Shown: positions 13,694 through 27,844 of the stretch, one piece after another | Layout of the letters: each line of letters starts with the position of its first letter | Numbering within the stretch: the stretch's first letter is position 1 | Origin: Siphonodentalium dalli | Taxonomy: Eukaryota > Mollusca > Scaphopoda > Gadilida > Siphonodentaliidae | DNA length: 64,000 bases | Reading direction: 5' to 3' | NCBI GenBank assembly: GCA_032622095.1 | Contig: CP136061.1 | Span: 169,515,107-169,579,106, forward strand | Notes under the pieces: model-generated | What the model saw: only the letters and a program-made list of their open reading frames with translations | Told to the model about the DNA's origin: nothing | Databases searched by the model: none | Program-made: the position numbers and the translations under genes

Positions 13694-16600
13694 TATAATA
13701 AGGGAATCGCTCGGAATTGATTGGAATGTCGATAGTATGGTTTATTGACATTTCTGTGTTCAGTTGGAACGTTCTGGTGTGACCCCCACCCATGCCTCGA
13801 AATTTGATGACGCGGGTAGAAAAGTCGCCATATATCGGCCAATTTTCGAGATATCGAGCTAATATTTGCGCCATTGTGTTCGTATTTTATGCCCCTATAA
13901 TATTTACCAGGGTTTTGGTGAGGTATTGCGCCGATATTTTACTATGTAGGCCAATATGTATGTTTCTGGTTCATACTTTTTTTGAATATCTCCGGACTCA
14001 TTCGACATAATGCAGCAAATGAATAATTGTTTAAAAGAGCTAAAAATTCCCCATCGAATGATACCAAACACGTCACGATTGGTTGAAGAAATATAAATTC
14101 ATAGTGCTTTCCCTGTAAACTTGAAAAAAGGAAAGGGCCACCATTTCTACATTTGTCAACCGATTCACAAAATTCACACACGATAATACTTAGTACATCC
14201 TACAGATACTTCACAACCATTTTGGTTCAAATCGGCGACAAAAAAAAAATGACATATTTTGCCCCTCCCTTAGCCCAGGAAAAATTGAGCGGACCTTTGT
14301 CAAAATGTCCTGGTTTGGTCTTCTGTCTATGTTTAAGACGCTCACATAGAGCAAATCCAGCTGTTGCGCTTCGTCTAGGAGAAGATCGGGACACAAGCAC
14401 TTTCTACACATGGACTTTATTAGTACATTTTTCGATGTGTTATAACTTGGTCATTTCCCACCCGATTTACAAAATTCTTTCACGAGTAGCATCAGTACAT
14501 CGTATAGATACCCGACAGTAAAAATGGTTGGAATCGGTGACAAGAACAAAATTGACAAATTTTGCACCCCTCCCCGGGTCAACAAATTGTTTTCGGACCT
14601 TGGTGAAAATTTCCCCGATTCGTGCCCTTTCCTTAGTTAACACGATTACGAGAACCGAATTCAGCTGCTTGACTTCTTACAGGAGAAAATCTGCGCACAA
14701 ACTTTTTCCAAAATTTTGGTTTAAGGGCCATAACTCTGGTAAGCAAGTTAGGGGACAAACCTAAATGCTCCATTACCATGCATCTTGGCATGGTGCATAT
14801 ACCTACCAAATTTCAATGCTTTAACTTTTAAACTTTCTGAGATATAAGGGTTTCAAAATATATTAAGAATAATAAATAATAATAATAATAGTGAAAAATA
14901 AAAAATTGAATAACAATATACTTCCATATTAAAATATGGAAGTATAATAAGGGAATCGCTCGGAATTGATTGGAATGTCGATAGTATGGTTTATTGACAT
15001 TTCTGTGTTCAGTTGGAACGTTCTGGTGTGACCCCCACCCATGCCTCGAAATTTGATGACGCGGGTAGAAAAGTCGCCATATATCGGCCAATTTTCGAGA
15101 TATCGAGCTAATATTTGCGCCATTGTGTTCGTATTTTATGCCCCTATAATATTTACCAGGGTTTTGGTGAGGTATTGCGCCGATATTTTACTATGTAGGC
15201 CAATATGTATGTTTCTGGTTCATACTTTTTTTGAATATCTCCGGACTCATTCGACATAATGCAGCAAATGAATAATTGTTTAAAAGAGCTAAAAATTCCC
15301 CATCGAATGATACCAAACACGTCACGATTGGTTGAAGAAATATAAATTCATAGTGCTTTCCCTGTAAACTTGAAAAAAGGAAAGGGCCACCATTTCTACA
15401 TTTGTCAACCGATTCACAAAATTCACACACGATAATACTTAGTACATCCTACAGATACTTCACAACCATTTTGGTTCAAATCGGCGACAAAAAAAAAATG
15501 ACATATTTTGCCCCTCCCTTAGCCCAGGAAAAATTGAGCGGACCTTTGTCAAAATGTCCTGGTTTGGTCTTCTGTCTATGTTTAAGACGCTCACATAGAG
15601 CAAATCCAGCTGTTGCGCTTCGTCTAGGAGAAGATCGGGACACAAGCACTTTCTACACATGGACTTTATTAGTACATTTTTCGATGTGTTATAACTTGGT
15701 CATTTCCCACCCGATTTACAAAATTCTTTCACGAGTAGCATCAGTACATCGTATAGATACCCGACAGTAAAAATGGTTGGAATCGGTGACAAGAACAAAA
15801 TTGACAAATTTTGCACCCCTCCCCGGGTCAACAAATTGTTTTCGGACCTTGGTGAAAATTTCCCCGATTCGTGCCCTTTCCTTAGTTAACACGATTACGA
15901 GAACCGAATTCAGCTGCTTGACTTCTTACAGGAGAAAATCTGCGCACAAACTTTTTCCAAAATTTTGGTTTAAGGGCCATAACTCTGGTAAGCAAGTTAG
16001 GGGACAAACCTAAATGCTCCATTACCATGCATCTTGGCATGGTGCATATACCTACCAAATTTCAATGCTTTAACTTTTAAACTTTCTGAGATATAAGGGT
16101 TTCAAAATATATTAAGAATAATAAATAATAATAATAATAGTGAAAAATAAAAAATTGAATAACAATATACTTCCATATTAAAATATGGAAGTATAATAAG
16201 GGAATCGCTCGGAATTGATTGGAATGTCGATAGTATGGTTTATTGACATTTCTGTGTTCAGTTGGAACGTTCTGGTGTGACCCCCACCCATGCCTCGAAA
16301 TTTGATGACGCGGGTAGAAAAGTCGCCATATATCGGCCAATTTTCGAGATATCGAGCTAATATTTGCGCCATTGTGTTCGTATTTTATGCCCCTATAATA
16401 TTTACCAGGGTTTTGGTGAGGTATTGCGCCGATATTTTACTATGTAGGCCAATATGTATGTTTCTGGTTCATACTTTTTTTGAATATCTCCGGACTCATT
16501 CGACATAATGCAGCAAATGAATAATTGTTTAAAAGAGCTAAAAATTCCCCATCGAATGATACCAAACACGTCACGATTGGTTGAAGAAATATAAATTCAT

Positions 16601-18689
16601 AGTGCTTTCCCTGTAAACTTGAAAAAAGGAAAGGGCCACCATTTCTACATTTGTCAACCGATTCACAAAATTCACACACGATAATACTTAGTACATCCTA
16701 CAGATACTTCACAACCATTTTGGTTCAAATCGGCGACAAAAAAAAAATGACATATTTTGCCCCTCCCTTAGCCCAGGAAAAATTGAGCGGACCTTTGTCA
16801 AAATGTCCTGGTTTGGTCTTCTGTCTATGTTTAAGACGCTCACATAGAGCAAATCCAGCTGTTGCGCTTCGTCTAGGAGAAGATCGGGACACAAGCACTT
16901 TCTACACATGGACTTTATTAGTACATTTTTCGATGTGTTATAACTTGGTCATTTCCCACCCGATTTACAAAATTCTTTCACGAGTAGCATCAGTACATCG
17001 TATAGATACCCGACAGTAAAAATGGTTGGAATCGGTGACAAGAACAAAATTGACAAATTTTGCACCCCTCCCCGGGTCAACAAATTGTTTTCGGACCTTG
17101 GTGAAAATTTCCCCGATTCGTGCCCTTTCCTTAGTTAACACGATTACGAGAACCGAATTCAGCTGCTTGACTTCTTACAGGAGAAAATCTGCGCACAAAC
17201 TTTTTCCAAAATTTTGGTTTAAGGGCCATAACTCTGGTAAGCAAGTTAGGGGACAAACCTAAATGCTCCATTACCATGCATCTTGGCATGGTGCATATAC
17301 CTACCAAATTTCAATGCTTTAACTTTTAAACTTTCTGAGATATAAGGGTTTCAAAATATATTAAGAATAATAAATAATAATAATAATAGTGAAAAATAAA
17401 AAATTGAATAACAATATACTTCCATATTAAAATATGGAAGTATAATAAGGGAATCGCTCGGAATTGATTGGAATGTCGATAGTATGGTTTATTGACATTT
17501 CTGTGTTCAGTTGGAACGTTCTGGTGTGACCCCCACCCATGCCTCGAAATTTGATGACGCGGGTAGAAAAGTCGCCATATATCGGCCAATTTTCGAGATA
17601 TCGAGCTAATATTTGCGCCATTGTGTTCGTATTTTATGCCCCTATAATATTTACCAGGGTTTTGGTGAGGTATTGCGCCGATATTTTACTATGTAGGCCA
17701 ATATGTATGTTTCTGGTTCATACTTTTTTTGAATATCTCCGGACTCATTCGACATAATGCAGCAAATGAATAATTGTTTAAAAGAGCTAAAAATTCCCCA
17801 TCGAATGATACCAAACACGTCACGATTGGTTGAAGAAATATAAATTCATAGTGCTTTCCCTGTAAACTTGAAAAAAGGAAAGGGCCACCATTTCTACATT
17901 TGTCAACCGATTCACAAAATTCACACACGATAATACTTAGTACATCCTACAGATACTTCACAACCATTTTGGTTCAAATCGGCGACAAAAAAAAAATGAC
18001 ATATTTTGCCCCTCCCTTAGCCCAGGAAAAATTGAGCGGACCTTTGTCAAAATGTCCTGGTTTGGTCTTCTGTCTATGTTTAAGACGCTCACATAGAGCA
18101 AATCCAGCTGTTGCGCTTCGTCTAGGAGAAGATCGGGACACAAGCACTTTCTACACATGGACTTTATTAGTACATTTTTCGATGTGTTATAACTTGGTCA
18201 TTTCCCACCCGATTTACAAAATTCTTTCACGAGTAGCATCAGTACATCGTATAGATACCCGACAGTAAAAATGGTTGGAATCGGTGACAAGAACAAAATT
18301 GACAAATTTTGCACCCCTCCCCGGGTCAACAAATTGTTTTCGGACCTTGGTGAAAATTTCCCCGATTCGTGCCCTTTCCTTAGTTAACACGATTACGAGA
18401 ACCGAATTCAGCTGCTTGACTTCTTACAGGAGAAAATCTGCGCACAAACTTTTTCCAAAATTTTGGTTTAAGGGCCATAACTCTGGTAAGCAAGTTAGGG
18501 GACAAACCTAAATGCTCCATTACCATGCATCTTGGCATGGTGCATATACCTACCAAATTTCAATGCTTTAACTTTTAAACTTTCTGAGATATAAGGGTTT
18601 CAAAATATATTAAGAATAATAAATAATAATAATAATAGTGAAAAATAAAAAATTGAATAACAATATACTTCCATATTAAAATATGGAAG
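13694..18689 (+). repeat. Satellite A, block 3: four 1,249-bp units
   Basis: Units begin at 13694, 14943, 16192 and 17441 and look identical to one another. About a dozen fixed differences separate them from the 1,246-bp subfamily, for example TTATTGACAT for TTATTGAGAT, TTTACCAGG for TTTACTAGG, AGGGGACA for AGGGCACA, and a junction palindrome with G where block 1 has T. The block is therefore a separately amplified lineage. Confidence 0.96.
14917..14946. repeat. Unit-junction palindrome (representative copy)
   Basis: Two 14-bp arms, TATACTTCCATATT and its reverse complement, surround AA. One lies at every satellite A junction. In the 1,246-bp subfamily one base of the right arm is T instead of G, spoiling one pair; in block 2 a left-arm base differs. 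Each unit is thus bounded by short inverted repeats. Confidence 0.9.
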
Positions 18690-18751
18690 TATAATAATAG
18701 TGAAAAATAAAAAATTGAATAACAATATACTTCCATATTAAAATATGTAAG
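18690..18751 (+). repeat. 62-bp satellite A mini-unit at a subfamily border
   Basis: Same structure as the mini-unit at 13629 and slightly shorter in its ATA tract. It separates the 1,249-bp block from the following 1,246-bp block. Its left palindrome is of the G type and its right palindrome of the T type, so the subfamily switch happens inside it. Confidence 0.85.
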
Positions 18752-21700
18752 TATAATAAGGGAATCGCTCGGAATTGATTGGAATGTCGATAGTATGGTT
18801 TATTGAGATTTCTGTGTTCAGTTGGAACGTTCTGGTGTGACCCCCACCCATGCCTCGAAATTTGATGACGCGGGTAGAAAAGTCGCCATATATCGGCCAA
18901 TTTTCGAGATATCGAGCTAATATTTGCGCCATTGTGTTCGTATTTTATGCCCCTATAATATTTACTAGGGTTTTGGTGAGGTATTGCGCCGATATTTTAC
19001 TATGTAGGCCAATATGTATGTTTCTGGTTCATACGTTTTTGAATATCTCCGGACTCATTCGACATAATGCAGCAAATGAATAATCGTTTAAAAGAGCTAA
19101 AAATTCCCCATCGAATGATACCAAACACGTCACGATTGGTTGAAGAAATATAAATTCATAGTGCTTTCCCTGTAAACTTGAAAAAAGGAAAGGGCCACCA
19201 TTTCTACATTTGTCAACCGATTCACAAAATTCACGCACGATAATACTTAGTACATCCTACAGATACTTCACAACCATTTTGGTTAAAATCGGCGACAAAA
19301 AAAAAATTGACATATTTTGCCCCTCCCTTAGCCCACGAAAAATTGAGCGGACCTTTGTAAAAATGTCCTGGTTTGGTCTTCTGTCTATGTTTAAGACGCT
19401 CACATAGAGCAAATCCAGCTGTTGCGCTTCGTCTAGGAGAAGATCGGGACACAAGCACTTTCTACACATGGACTTTATTAGTACATTTTTCGATGTGTTA
19501 TAACTTGGTAATTTCTCACCCGATTTACAAAATTCTTTCACGAGTAGCATCAGTACATCGTATAGATACCCGACAGTAAAAATGGTTGGAATCGGTGACA
19601 AGAAAAAAATTGACAAATTTTGCACCCCTCCCCGGGTCAACAAATTGTTTTCGGACCTTGGTGAAAATTTCCCCGATTCGTGCCCTTTCCTTAGTTACCA
19701 CGATTACGAGAACCGAATTCAGCTGCTTGACTTCTTACAGGAGAAAATCTGCGCACAAACTTTTTCCAAAATTTTGGTTTAAGGGCCATAACTCTGGTAA
19801 GCAAGTTAGGGCACAAACCTAAATGCTCCATTACCATGCATCTTGACATGGTGCATATACCTACCAAATTTCAATGCTTTAACTTTTAAACTTTCTGAGA
19901 TATAAGGGTTTCAAAATATATTAAGAATAATAAATAATAATAATAGTGAAAAATAAAAAATTGAATAACAATATACTTCCATATTAAAATATGTAAGTAT
20001 AATAAGGGAATCGCTCGGAATTGATTGGAATGTCGATAGTATGGTTTATTGAGATTTCTGTGTTCAGTTGGAACGTTCTGGTGTGACCCCCACCCATGCC
20101 TCGAAATTTGATGACGCGGGTAGAAAAGTCGCCATATATCGGCCAATTTTCGAGATATCGAGCTAATATTTGCGCCATTGTGTTCGTATTTTATGCCCCT
20201 ATAATATTTACTAGGGTTTTGGTGAGGTATTGCGCCGATATTTTACTATGTAGGCCAATATGTATGTTTCTGGTTCATACGTTTTTGAATATCTCCGGAC
20301 TCATTCGACATAATGCAGCAAATGAATAATCGTTTAAAAGAGCTAAAAATTCCCCATCGAATGATACCAAACACGTCACGATTGGTTGAAGAAATATAAA
20401 TTCATAGTGCTTTCCCTGTAAACTTGAAAAAAGGAAAGGGCCACCATTTCTACATTTGTCAACCGATTCACAAAATTCACGCACGATAATACTTAGTACA
20501 TCCTACAGATACTTCACAACCATTTTGGTTAAAATCGGCGACAAAAAAAAAATTGACATATTTTGCCCCTCCCTTAGCCCACGAAAAATTGAGCGGACCT
20601 TTGTAAAAATGTCCTGGTTTGGTCTTCTGTCTATGTTTAAGACGCTCACATAGAGCAAATCCAGCTGTTGCGCTTCGTCTAGGAGAAGATCGGGACACAA
20701 GCACTTTCTACACATGGACTTTATTAGTACATTTTTCGATGTGTTATAACTTGGTAATTTCTCACCCGATTTACAAAATTCTTTCACGAGTAGCATCAGT
20801 ACATCGTATAGATACCCGACAGTAAAAATGGTTGGAATCGGTGACAAGAAAAAAATTGACAAATTTTGCACCCCTCCCCGGGTCAACAAATTGTTTTCGG
20901 ACCTTGGTGAAAATTTCCCCGATTCGTGCCCTTTCCTTAGTTAACACGATTACGAGAACCGAATTCAGCTGCTTGACTTCTTACAGGAGAAAATCTGCGC
21001 ACAAACTTTTTCCAAAATTTTGGTTTAAGGGCCATAACTCTGGTAAGCAAGTTAGGGCACAAACCTAAATGCTCCATTACCATGCATCTTGACATGGTGC
21101 ATATACCTACCAAATTTCAATGCTTTAACTTTTAAACTTTCTGAGATATAAGGGTTTCAAAATATATTAAGAATAATAAATAATAATAATAGTGAAAAAT
21201 AAAAAATTGAATAACAATATACTTCCATATTAAAATATGTAAGTATAATAAGGGAATCGCTCGGAATTGATTGGAATGTCGATAGTATGGTTTATTGAGA
21301 TTTCTGTGTTCAGTTGGAACGTTCTGGTGTGACCCCCACCCATGCCTCGAAATTTGATGACGCGGGTAGAAAAGTCGCCATATATCGGCCAATTTTCGAG
21401 ATATCGAGCTAATATTTGCGCCATTGTGTTCGTATTTTATGCCCCTATAATATTTACTAGGGTTTTGGTGAGGTATTGCGCCGATATTTTACTATGTAGG
21501 CCAATATGTATGTTTCTGGTTCATACGTTTTTGAATATCTCCGGACTCATTCGACATAATGCAGCAAATGAATAATCGTTTAAAAGAGCTAAAAATTCCC
21601 CATCGAATGATACCAAACACGTCACGATTGGTTGAAGAAATATAAATTCATAGTGCTTTCCCTGTAAACTTGAAAAAAGGAAAGGGCCACCATTTCTACA

Positions 21701-24700
21701 TTTGTCAACCGATTCACAAAATTCACGCACGATAATACTTAGTACATCCTACAGATACTTCACAACCATTTTGGTTAAAATCGGCGACAAAAAAAAAATT
21801 GACATATTTTGCCCCTCCCTTAGCCCACGAAAAATTGAGCGGACCTTTGTAAAAATGTCCTGGTTTGGTCTTCTGTCTATGTTTAAGACGCTCACATAGA
21901 GCAAATCCAGCTGTTGCGCTTCGTCTAGGAGAAGATCGGGACACAAGCACTTTCTACACATGGACTTTATTAGTACATTTTTCGATGTGTTATAACTTGG
22001 TAATTTCTCACCCGATTTACAAAATTCTTTCACGAGTAGCATCAGTACATCGTATAGATACCCGACAGTAAAAATGGTTGGAATCGGTGACAAGAAAAAA
22101 ATTGACAAATTTTGCACCCCTCCCCGGGTCAACAAATTGTTTTCGGACCTTGGTGAAAATTTCCCCGATTCGTGCCCTTTCCTTAGTTAACACGATTACG
22201 AGAACCGAATTCAGCTGCTTGACTTCTTACAGGAGAAAATCTGCGCACAAACTTTTTCCAAAATTTTGGTTTAAGGGCCATAACTCTGGTAAGCAAGTTA
22301 GGGCACAAACCTAAATGCTCCATTACCATGCATCTTGACATGGTGCATATACCTACCAAATTTCAATGCTTTAACTTTTAAACTTTCTGAGATATAAGGG
22401 TTTCAAAATATATTAAGAATAATAAATAATAATAATAGTGAAAAATAAAAAATTGAATAACAATATACTTCCATATTAAAATATGTAAGTATAATAAGGG
22501 AATCGCTCGGAATTGATTGGAATGTCGATAGTATGGTTTATTGAGATTTCTGTGTTCAGTTGGAACGTTCTGGTGTGACCCCCACCCATGCCTCGAAATT
22601 TGATGACGCGGGTAGAAAAGTCGCCATATATCGGCCAATTTTCGAGATATCGAGCTAATATTTGCGCCATTGTGTTCGTATTTTATGCCCCTATAATATT
22701 TACTAGGGTTTTGGTGAGGTATTGCGCCGATATTTTACTATGTAGGCCAATATGTATGTTTCTGGTTCATACGTTTTTGAATATCTCCGGACTCATTCGA
22801 CATAATGCAGCAAATGAATAATCGTTTAAAAGAGCTAAAAATTCCCCATCGAATGATACCAAACACGTCACGATTGGTTGAAGAAATATAAATTCATAGT
22901 GCTTTCCCTGTAAACTTGAAAAAAGGAAAGGGCCACCATTTCTACATTTGTCAACCGATTCACAAAATTCACGCACGATAATACTTAGTACATCCTACAG
23001 ATACTTCACAACCATTTTGGTTAAAATCGGCGACAAAAAAAAAATTGACATATTTTGCCCCTCCCTTAGCCCACGAAAAATTGAGCGGACCTTTGTAAAA
23101 ATGTCCTGGTTTGGTCTTCTGTCTATGTTTAAGACGCTCACATAGAGCAAATCCAGCTGTTGCGCTTCGTCTAGGAGAAGATCGGGACACAAGCACTTTC
23201 TACACATGGACTTTATTAGTACATTTTTCGATGTGTTATAACTTGGTAATTTCTCACCCGATTTACAAAATTCTTTCACGAGTAGCATCAGTACATCGTA
23301 TAGATACCCGACAGTAAAAATGGTTGGAATCGGTGACAAGAAAAAAATTGACAAATTTTGCACCCCTCCCCGGGTCAACAAATTGTTTTCGGACCTTGGT
23401 GAAAATTTCCCCGATTCGTGCCCTTTCCTTAGTTAACACGATTACGAGAACCGAATTCAGCTGCTTGACTTCTTACAGGAGAAAATCTGCGCACAAACTT
23501 TTTCCAAAATTTTGGTTTAAGGGCCATAACTCTGGTAAGCAAGTTAGGGCACAAACCTAAATGCTCCATTACCATGCATCTTGACATGGTGCATATACCT
23601 ACCAAATTTCAATGCTTTAACTTTTAAACTTTCTGAGATATAAGGGTTTCAAAATATATTAAGAATAATAAATAATAATAATAGTGAAAAATAAAAAATT
23701 GAATAACAATATACTTCCATATTAAAATATGTAAGTATAATAAGGGAATCGCTCGGAATTGATTGGAATGTCGATAGTATGGTTTATTGAGATTTCTGTG
23801 TTCAGTTGGAACGTTCTGGTGTGACCCCCACCCATGCCTCGAAATTTGATGACGCGGGTAGAAAAGTCGCCATATATCGGCCAATTTTCGAGATATCGAG
23901 CTAATATTTGCGCCATTGTGTTCGTATTTTATGCCCCTATAATATTTACTAGGGTTTTGGTGAGGTATTGCGCCGATATTTTACTATGTAGGCCAATATG
24001 TATGTTTCTGGTTCATACGTTTTTGAATATCTCCGGACTCATTCGACATAATGCAGCAAATGAATAATCGTTTAAAAGAGCTAAAAATTCCCCATCGAAT
24101 GATACCAAACACGTCACGATTGGTTGAAGAAATATAAATTCATAGTGCTTTCCCTGTAAACTTGAAAAAAGGAAAGGGCCACCATTTCTACATTTGTCAA
24201 CCGATTCACAAAATTCACGCACGATAATACTTAGTACATCCTACAGATACTTCACAACCATTTTGGTTAAAATCGGCGACAAAAAAAAAATTGACATATT
24301 TTGCCCCTCCCTTAGCCCACGAAAAATTGAGCGGACCTTTGTAAAAATGTCCTGGTTTGGTCTTCTGTCTATGTTTAAGACGCTCACATAGAGCAAATCC
24401 AGCTGTTGCGCTTCGTCTAGGAGAAGATCGGGACACAAGCACTTTCTACACATGGACTTTATTAGTACATTTTTCGATGTGTTATAACTTGGTAATTTCT
24501 CACCCGATTTACAAAATTCTTTCACGAGTAGCATCAGTACATCGTATAGATACCCGACAGTAAAAATGGTTGGAATCGGTGACAAGAAAAAAATTGACAA
24601 ATTTTGCACCCCTCCCCGGGTCAACAAATTGTTTTCGGACCTTGGTGAAAATTTCCCCGATTCGTGCCCTTTCCTTAGTTACCACGATTACGAGAACCGA

Positions 24701-26231
24701 ATTCAGCTGCTTGACTTCTTACAGGAGAAAATCTGCGCACAAACTTTTTCCAAAATTTTGGTTTAAGGGCCATAACTCTGGTAAGCAAGTTAGGGCACAA
24801 ACCTAAATGCTCCATTACCATGCATCTTGACATGGTGCATATACCTACCAAATTTCAATGCTTTAACTTTTAAACTTTCTGAGATATAAGGGTTTCAAAA
24901 TATATTAAGAATAATAAATAATAATAATAGTGAAAAATAAAAAATTGAATAACAATATACTTCCATATTAAAATATGTAAGTATAATAAGGGAATCGCTC
25001 GGAATTGATTGGAATGTCGATAGTATGGTTTATTGAGATTTCTGTGTTCAGTTGGAACGTTCTGGTGTGACCCCCACCCATGCCTCGAAATTTGATGACG
25101 CGGGTAGAAAAGTCGCCATATATCGGCCAATTTTCGAGATATCGAGCTAATATTTGCGCCATTGTGTTCGTATTTTATGCCCCTATAATATTTACTAGGG
25201 TTTTGGTGAGGTATTGCGCCGATATTTTACTATGTAGGCCAATATGTATGTTTCTGGTTCATACGTTTTTGAATATCTCCGGACTCATTCGACATAATGC
25301 AGCAAATGAATAATCGTTTAAAAGAGCTAAAAATTCCCCATCGAATGATACCAAACACGTCACGATTGGTTGAAGAAATATAAATTCATAGTGCTTTCCC
25401 TGTAAACTTGAAAAAAGGAAAGGGCCACCATTTCTACATTTGTCAACCGATTCACAAAATTCACGCACGATAATACTTAGTACATCCTACAGATACTTCA
25501 CAACCATTTTGGTTAAAATCGGCGACAAAAAAAAAATTGACATATTTTGCCCCTCCCTTAGCCCACGAAAAATTGAGCGGACCTTTGTAAAAATGTCCTG
25601 GTTTGGTCTTCTGTCTATGTTTAAGACGCTCACATAGAGCAAATCCAGCTGTTGCGCTTCGTCTAGGAGAAGATCGGGACACAAGCACTTTCTACACATG
25701 GACTTTATTAGTACATTTTTCGATGTGTTATAACTTGGTAATTTCTCACCCGATTTACAAAATTCTTTCACGAGTAGCATCAGTACATCGTATAGATACC
25801 CGACAGTAAAAATGGTTGGAATCGGTGACAAGAAAAAAATTGACAAATTTTGCACCCCTCCCCGGGTCAACAAATTGTTTTCGGACCTTGGTGAAAATTT
25901 CCCCGATTCGTGCCCTTTCCTTAGTTAACACGATTACGAGAACCGAATTCAGCTGCTTGACTTCTTACAGGAGAAAATCTGCGCACAAACTTTTTCCAAA
26001 ATTTTGGTTTAAGGGCCATAACTCTGGTAAGCAAGTTAGGGCACAAACCTAAATGCTCCATTACCATGCATCTTGACATGGTGCATATACCTACCAAATT
26101 TCAATGCTTTAACTTTTAAACTTTCTGAGATATAAGGGTTTCAAAATATATTAAGAATAATAAATAATAATAATAGTGAAAAATAAAAAATTGAATAACA
26201 ATATACTTCCATATTAAAATATGTAAGTATA
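18752..26231 (+). repeat. Satellite A, block 4: six 1,246-bp units
   Basis: Units begin at 18752, 19998, 21244, 22490, 23736 and 24982, and the array ends just after the junction palindrome near 26231. They are nearly identical to block 1. The A/C marker at unit position 947 is C in the first and fifth units (19698, 24682) and A in the others, as in units 3 and 6 of block 1. Confidence 0.97.
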
Positions 26232-26752
26232 ATTAATTAAGCCGATACGCTGTGTGTTAAACGAGATCGTCGCTCGGTGGCGCTTACAATTTGTTAACAA
26301 TATGTCGGTTAAATGCATAAAAGTAAACATTTTAATGAAAATATTGATGTCTACTGTAGATATTTCAAATAAAACACTATATTTAATGTATATAAGGCAT
26401 TTTAAACCTTGTTCTCGGTTGTTCTCGGTTGTTCTCGGTAAATAGGGTGACCCAATATGCACTCGCAATTTTTAAATCACGGGTGCTAAATTTCGCACTC
26501 GTCTCTCTTGGGCGTGTGGAAGTGTAACTGGACAGACCTGTAGGTCTATCCCACAATGACATTTTGTTTTATAAAAACCCAACTTACAATAAATTACGGG
26601 CGCAATTACACCCATCTTCTGAATTGCGAGGACTAATAAGTGCTCTCGTTGTGTTTTCCTTGTGGGAAGGACTGCTTAAGACATATTATTATTGTAGTTT
26701 GTCATTTTGATCGCGAAAATGAATAATTTGTTGCTAAACATGAAATATTCTT

Positions 26753-26834
26753 AACCTGGGTAACTTTATCACAATCCTCTCCAACCTGGGTAACTTTATC
26801 ACAATTTCAGGAACCTGGGTAACTTTATCACAGA
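26753..26834 (+). repeat. Three-copy minisatellite, 29-30 bp period
   Basis: AACCTGGGTAACTTTATCAC begins at 26753, 26783 and 26812. The repeated core is identical in all three copies and the spacers vary. Confidence 0.9.
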
Positions 26835-27168
26835 ATACCAGTGAGAGTGACCTATTCAGCACTAGTAATGGCCCAAATCTGTGCAAAAATACATTAAAAA
26901 CATCATATAAAAAATTACTAGAGTTCCGGGAAGGAGACATCAATTCTTTGGATATAGGGATGCTGATAATATATAATTAGGGATTATCATTGTTGAATTC
27001 ATACTCACAGTTGACTGTTCGAGTACTCAGGCTAATTAAAACAGGTTAAAATTAGCCCAATGCTCCTCTTGTGTTGCTAGGTGATACATCAGGTCATCCA
27101 GTAGTTTATGGGTAGGTTAGATAGTATAAGCGCAATTAGTTCATTACGCTTAAGTGTAAACGCCCTAT

Positions 27169-27240
27169 TTGTGCTTAAGCACAATATGTGGTATTTGCGC
27201 TATTTGCACAGCGTGCATTCAATTGCACTTAAGTGCAATT
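27169..27240. repeat. Two perfect CTTAAG-centred palindromes
   Basis: A 16-bp palindrome (27169-27184, half TTGTGCTT) and a 20-bp palindrome (27221-27240, half AATTGCACTT). A third, imperfect CTTAAG-centred repeat lies just upstream near 27147-27156. Confidence 0.8.
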
Positions 27241-27844
27241 CATTATTAAATGTGAATTTGGCCTCCCATAAAATTTAGCAAGAAGTCCAAACTAAAAGCC
27301 TTAAAATAATTTTTATATGACTTTCTGACATTTTGTCAGGCATGAAACAGTCATGGTCTGACATTTCAAAATAAGGCCTGACATATCTTTTTTATCACCC
27401 GAAATAATGGCAAGTGAAACTAACTAGTATTATACTATTATTCCCCAATTTTGTTCCTCTTCTCAATTGTCACTTTTTACTATAAATAATGCAAACCTGC
27501 CCATCCAATTGCTCTGATCCCCGCGCTGTTACATGCTAGAACCATGTAAGCTTGGGCCTAACATTACAAACATATGGCTGTATAGAACTCAGGTCAGTAA
27601 CTAGTATGTTATATAACTTGACCGCGAGGTAAAACTCGTTCCATAAATTTTCCAATATTTTGTAGACATCCAAGTTCTAATAATCATTCACCTGACAAAC
27701 CAGGCTAAAAATATAAACTCTATTTCCAATAATACAGGTTTACAGACGTCTCTCTTAGGGCTAACTGATATCACAGGTAATTAATTGCAAGTGGCTATGG
27801 CTATACATTGCAAGCATAACAATCTCAAATCTGTTCAATTCTTA

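Larger units (their letters stand above)
26232..27844. other. Interval with small repeats, no gene seen
   Basis: Holds three exact copies of a 10-mer (GTTCTCGGTT type, 26411-26440), a three-copy minisatellite (26753-26834) and several palindromes centred on CTTAAG (27140-27240). The remainder is AT-rich, without recognisable coding signal on either strand. Confidence 0.5.
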
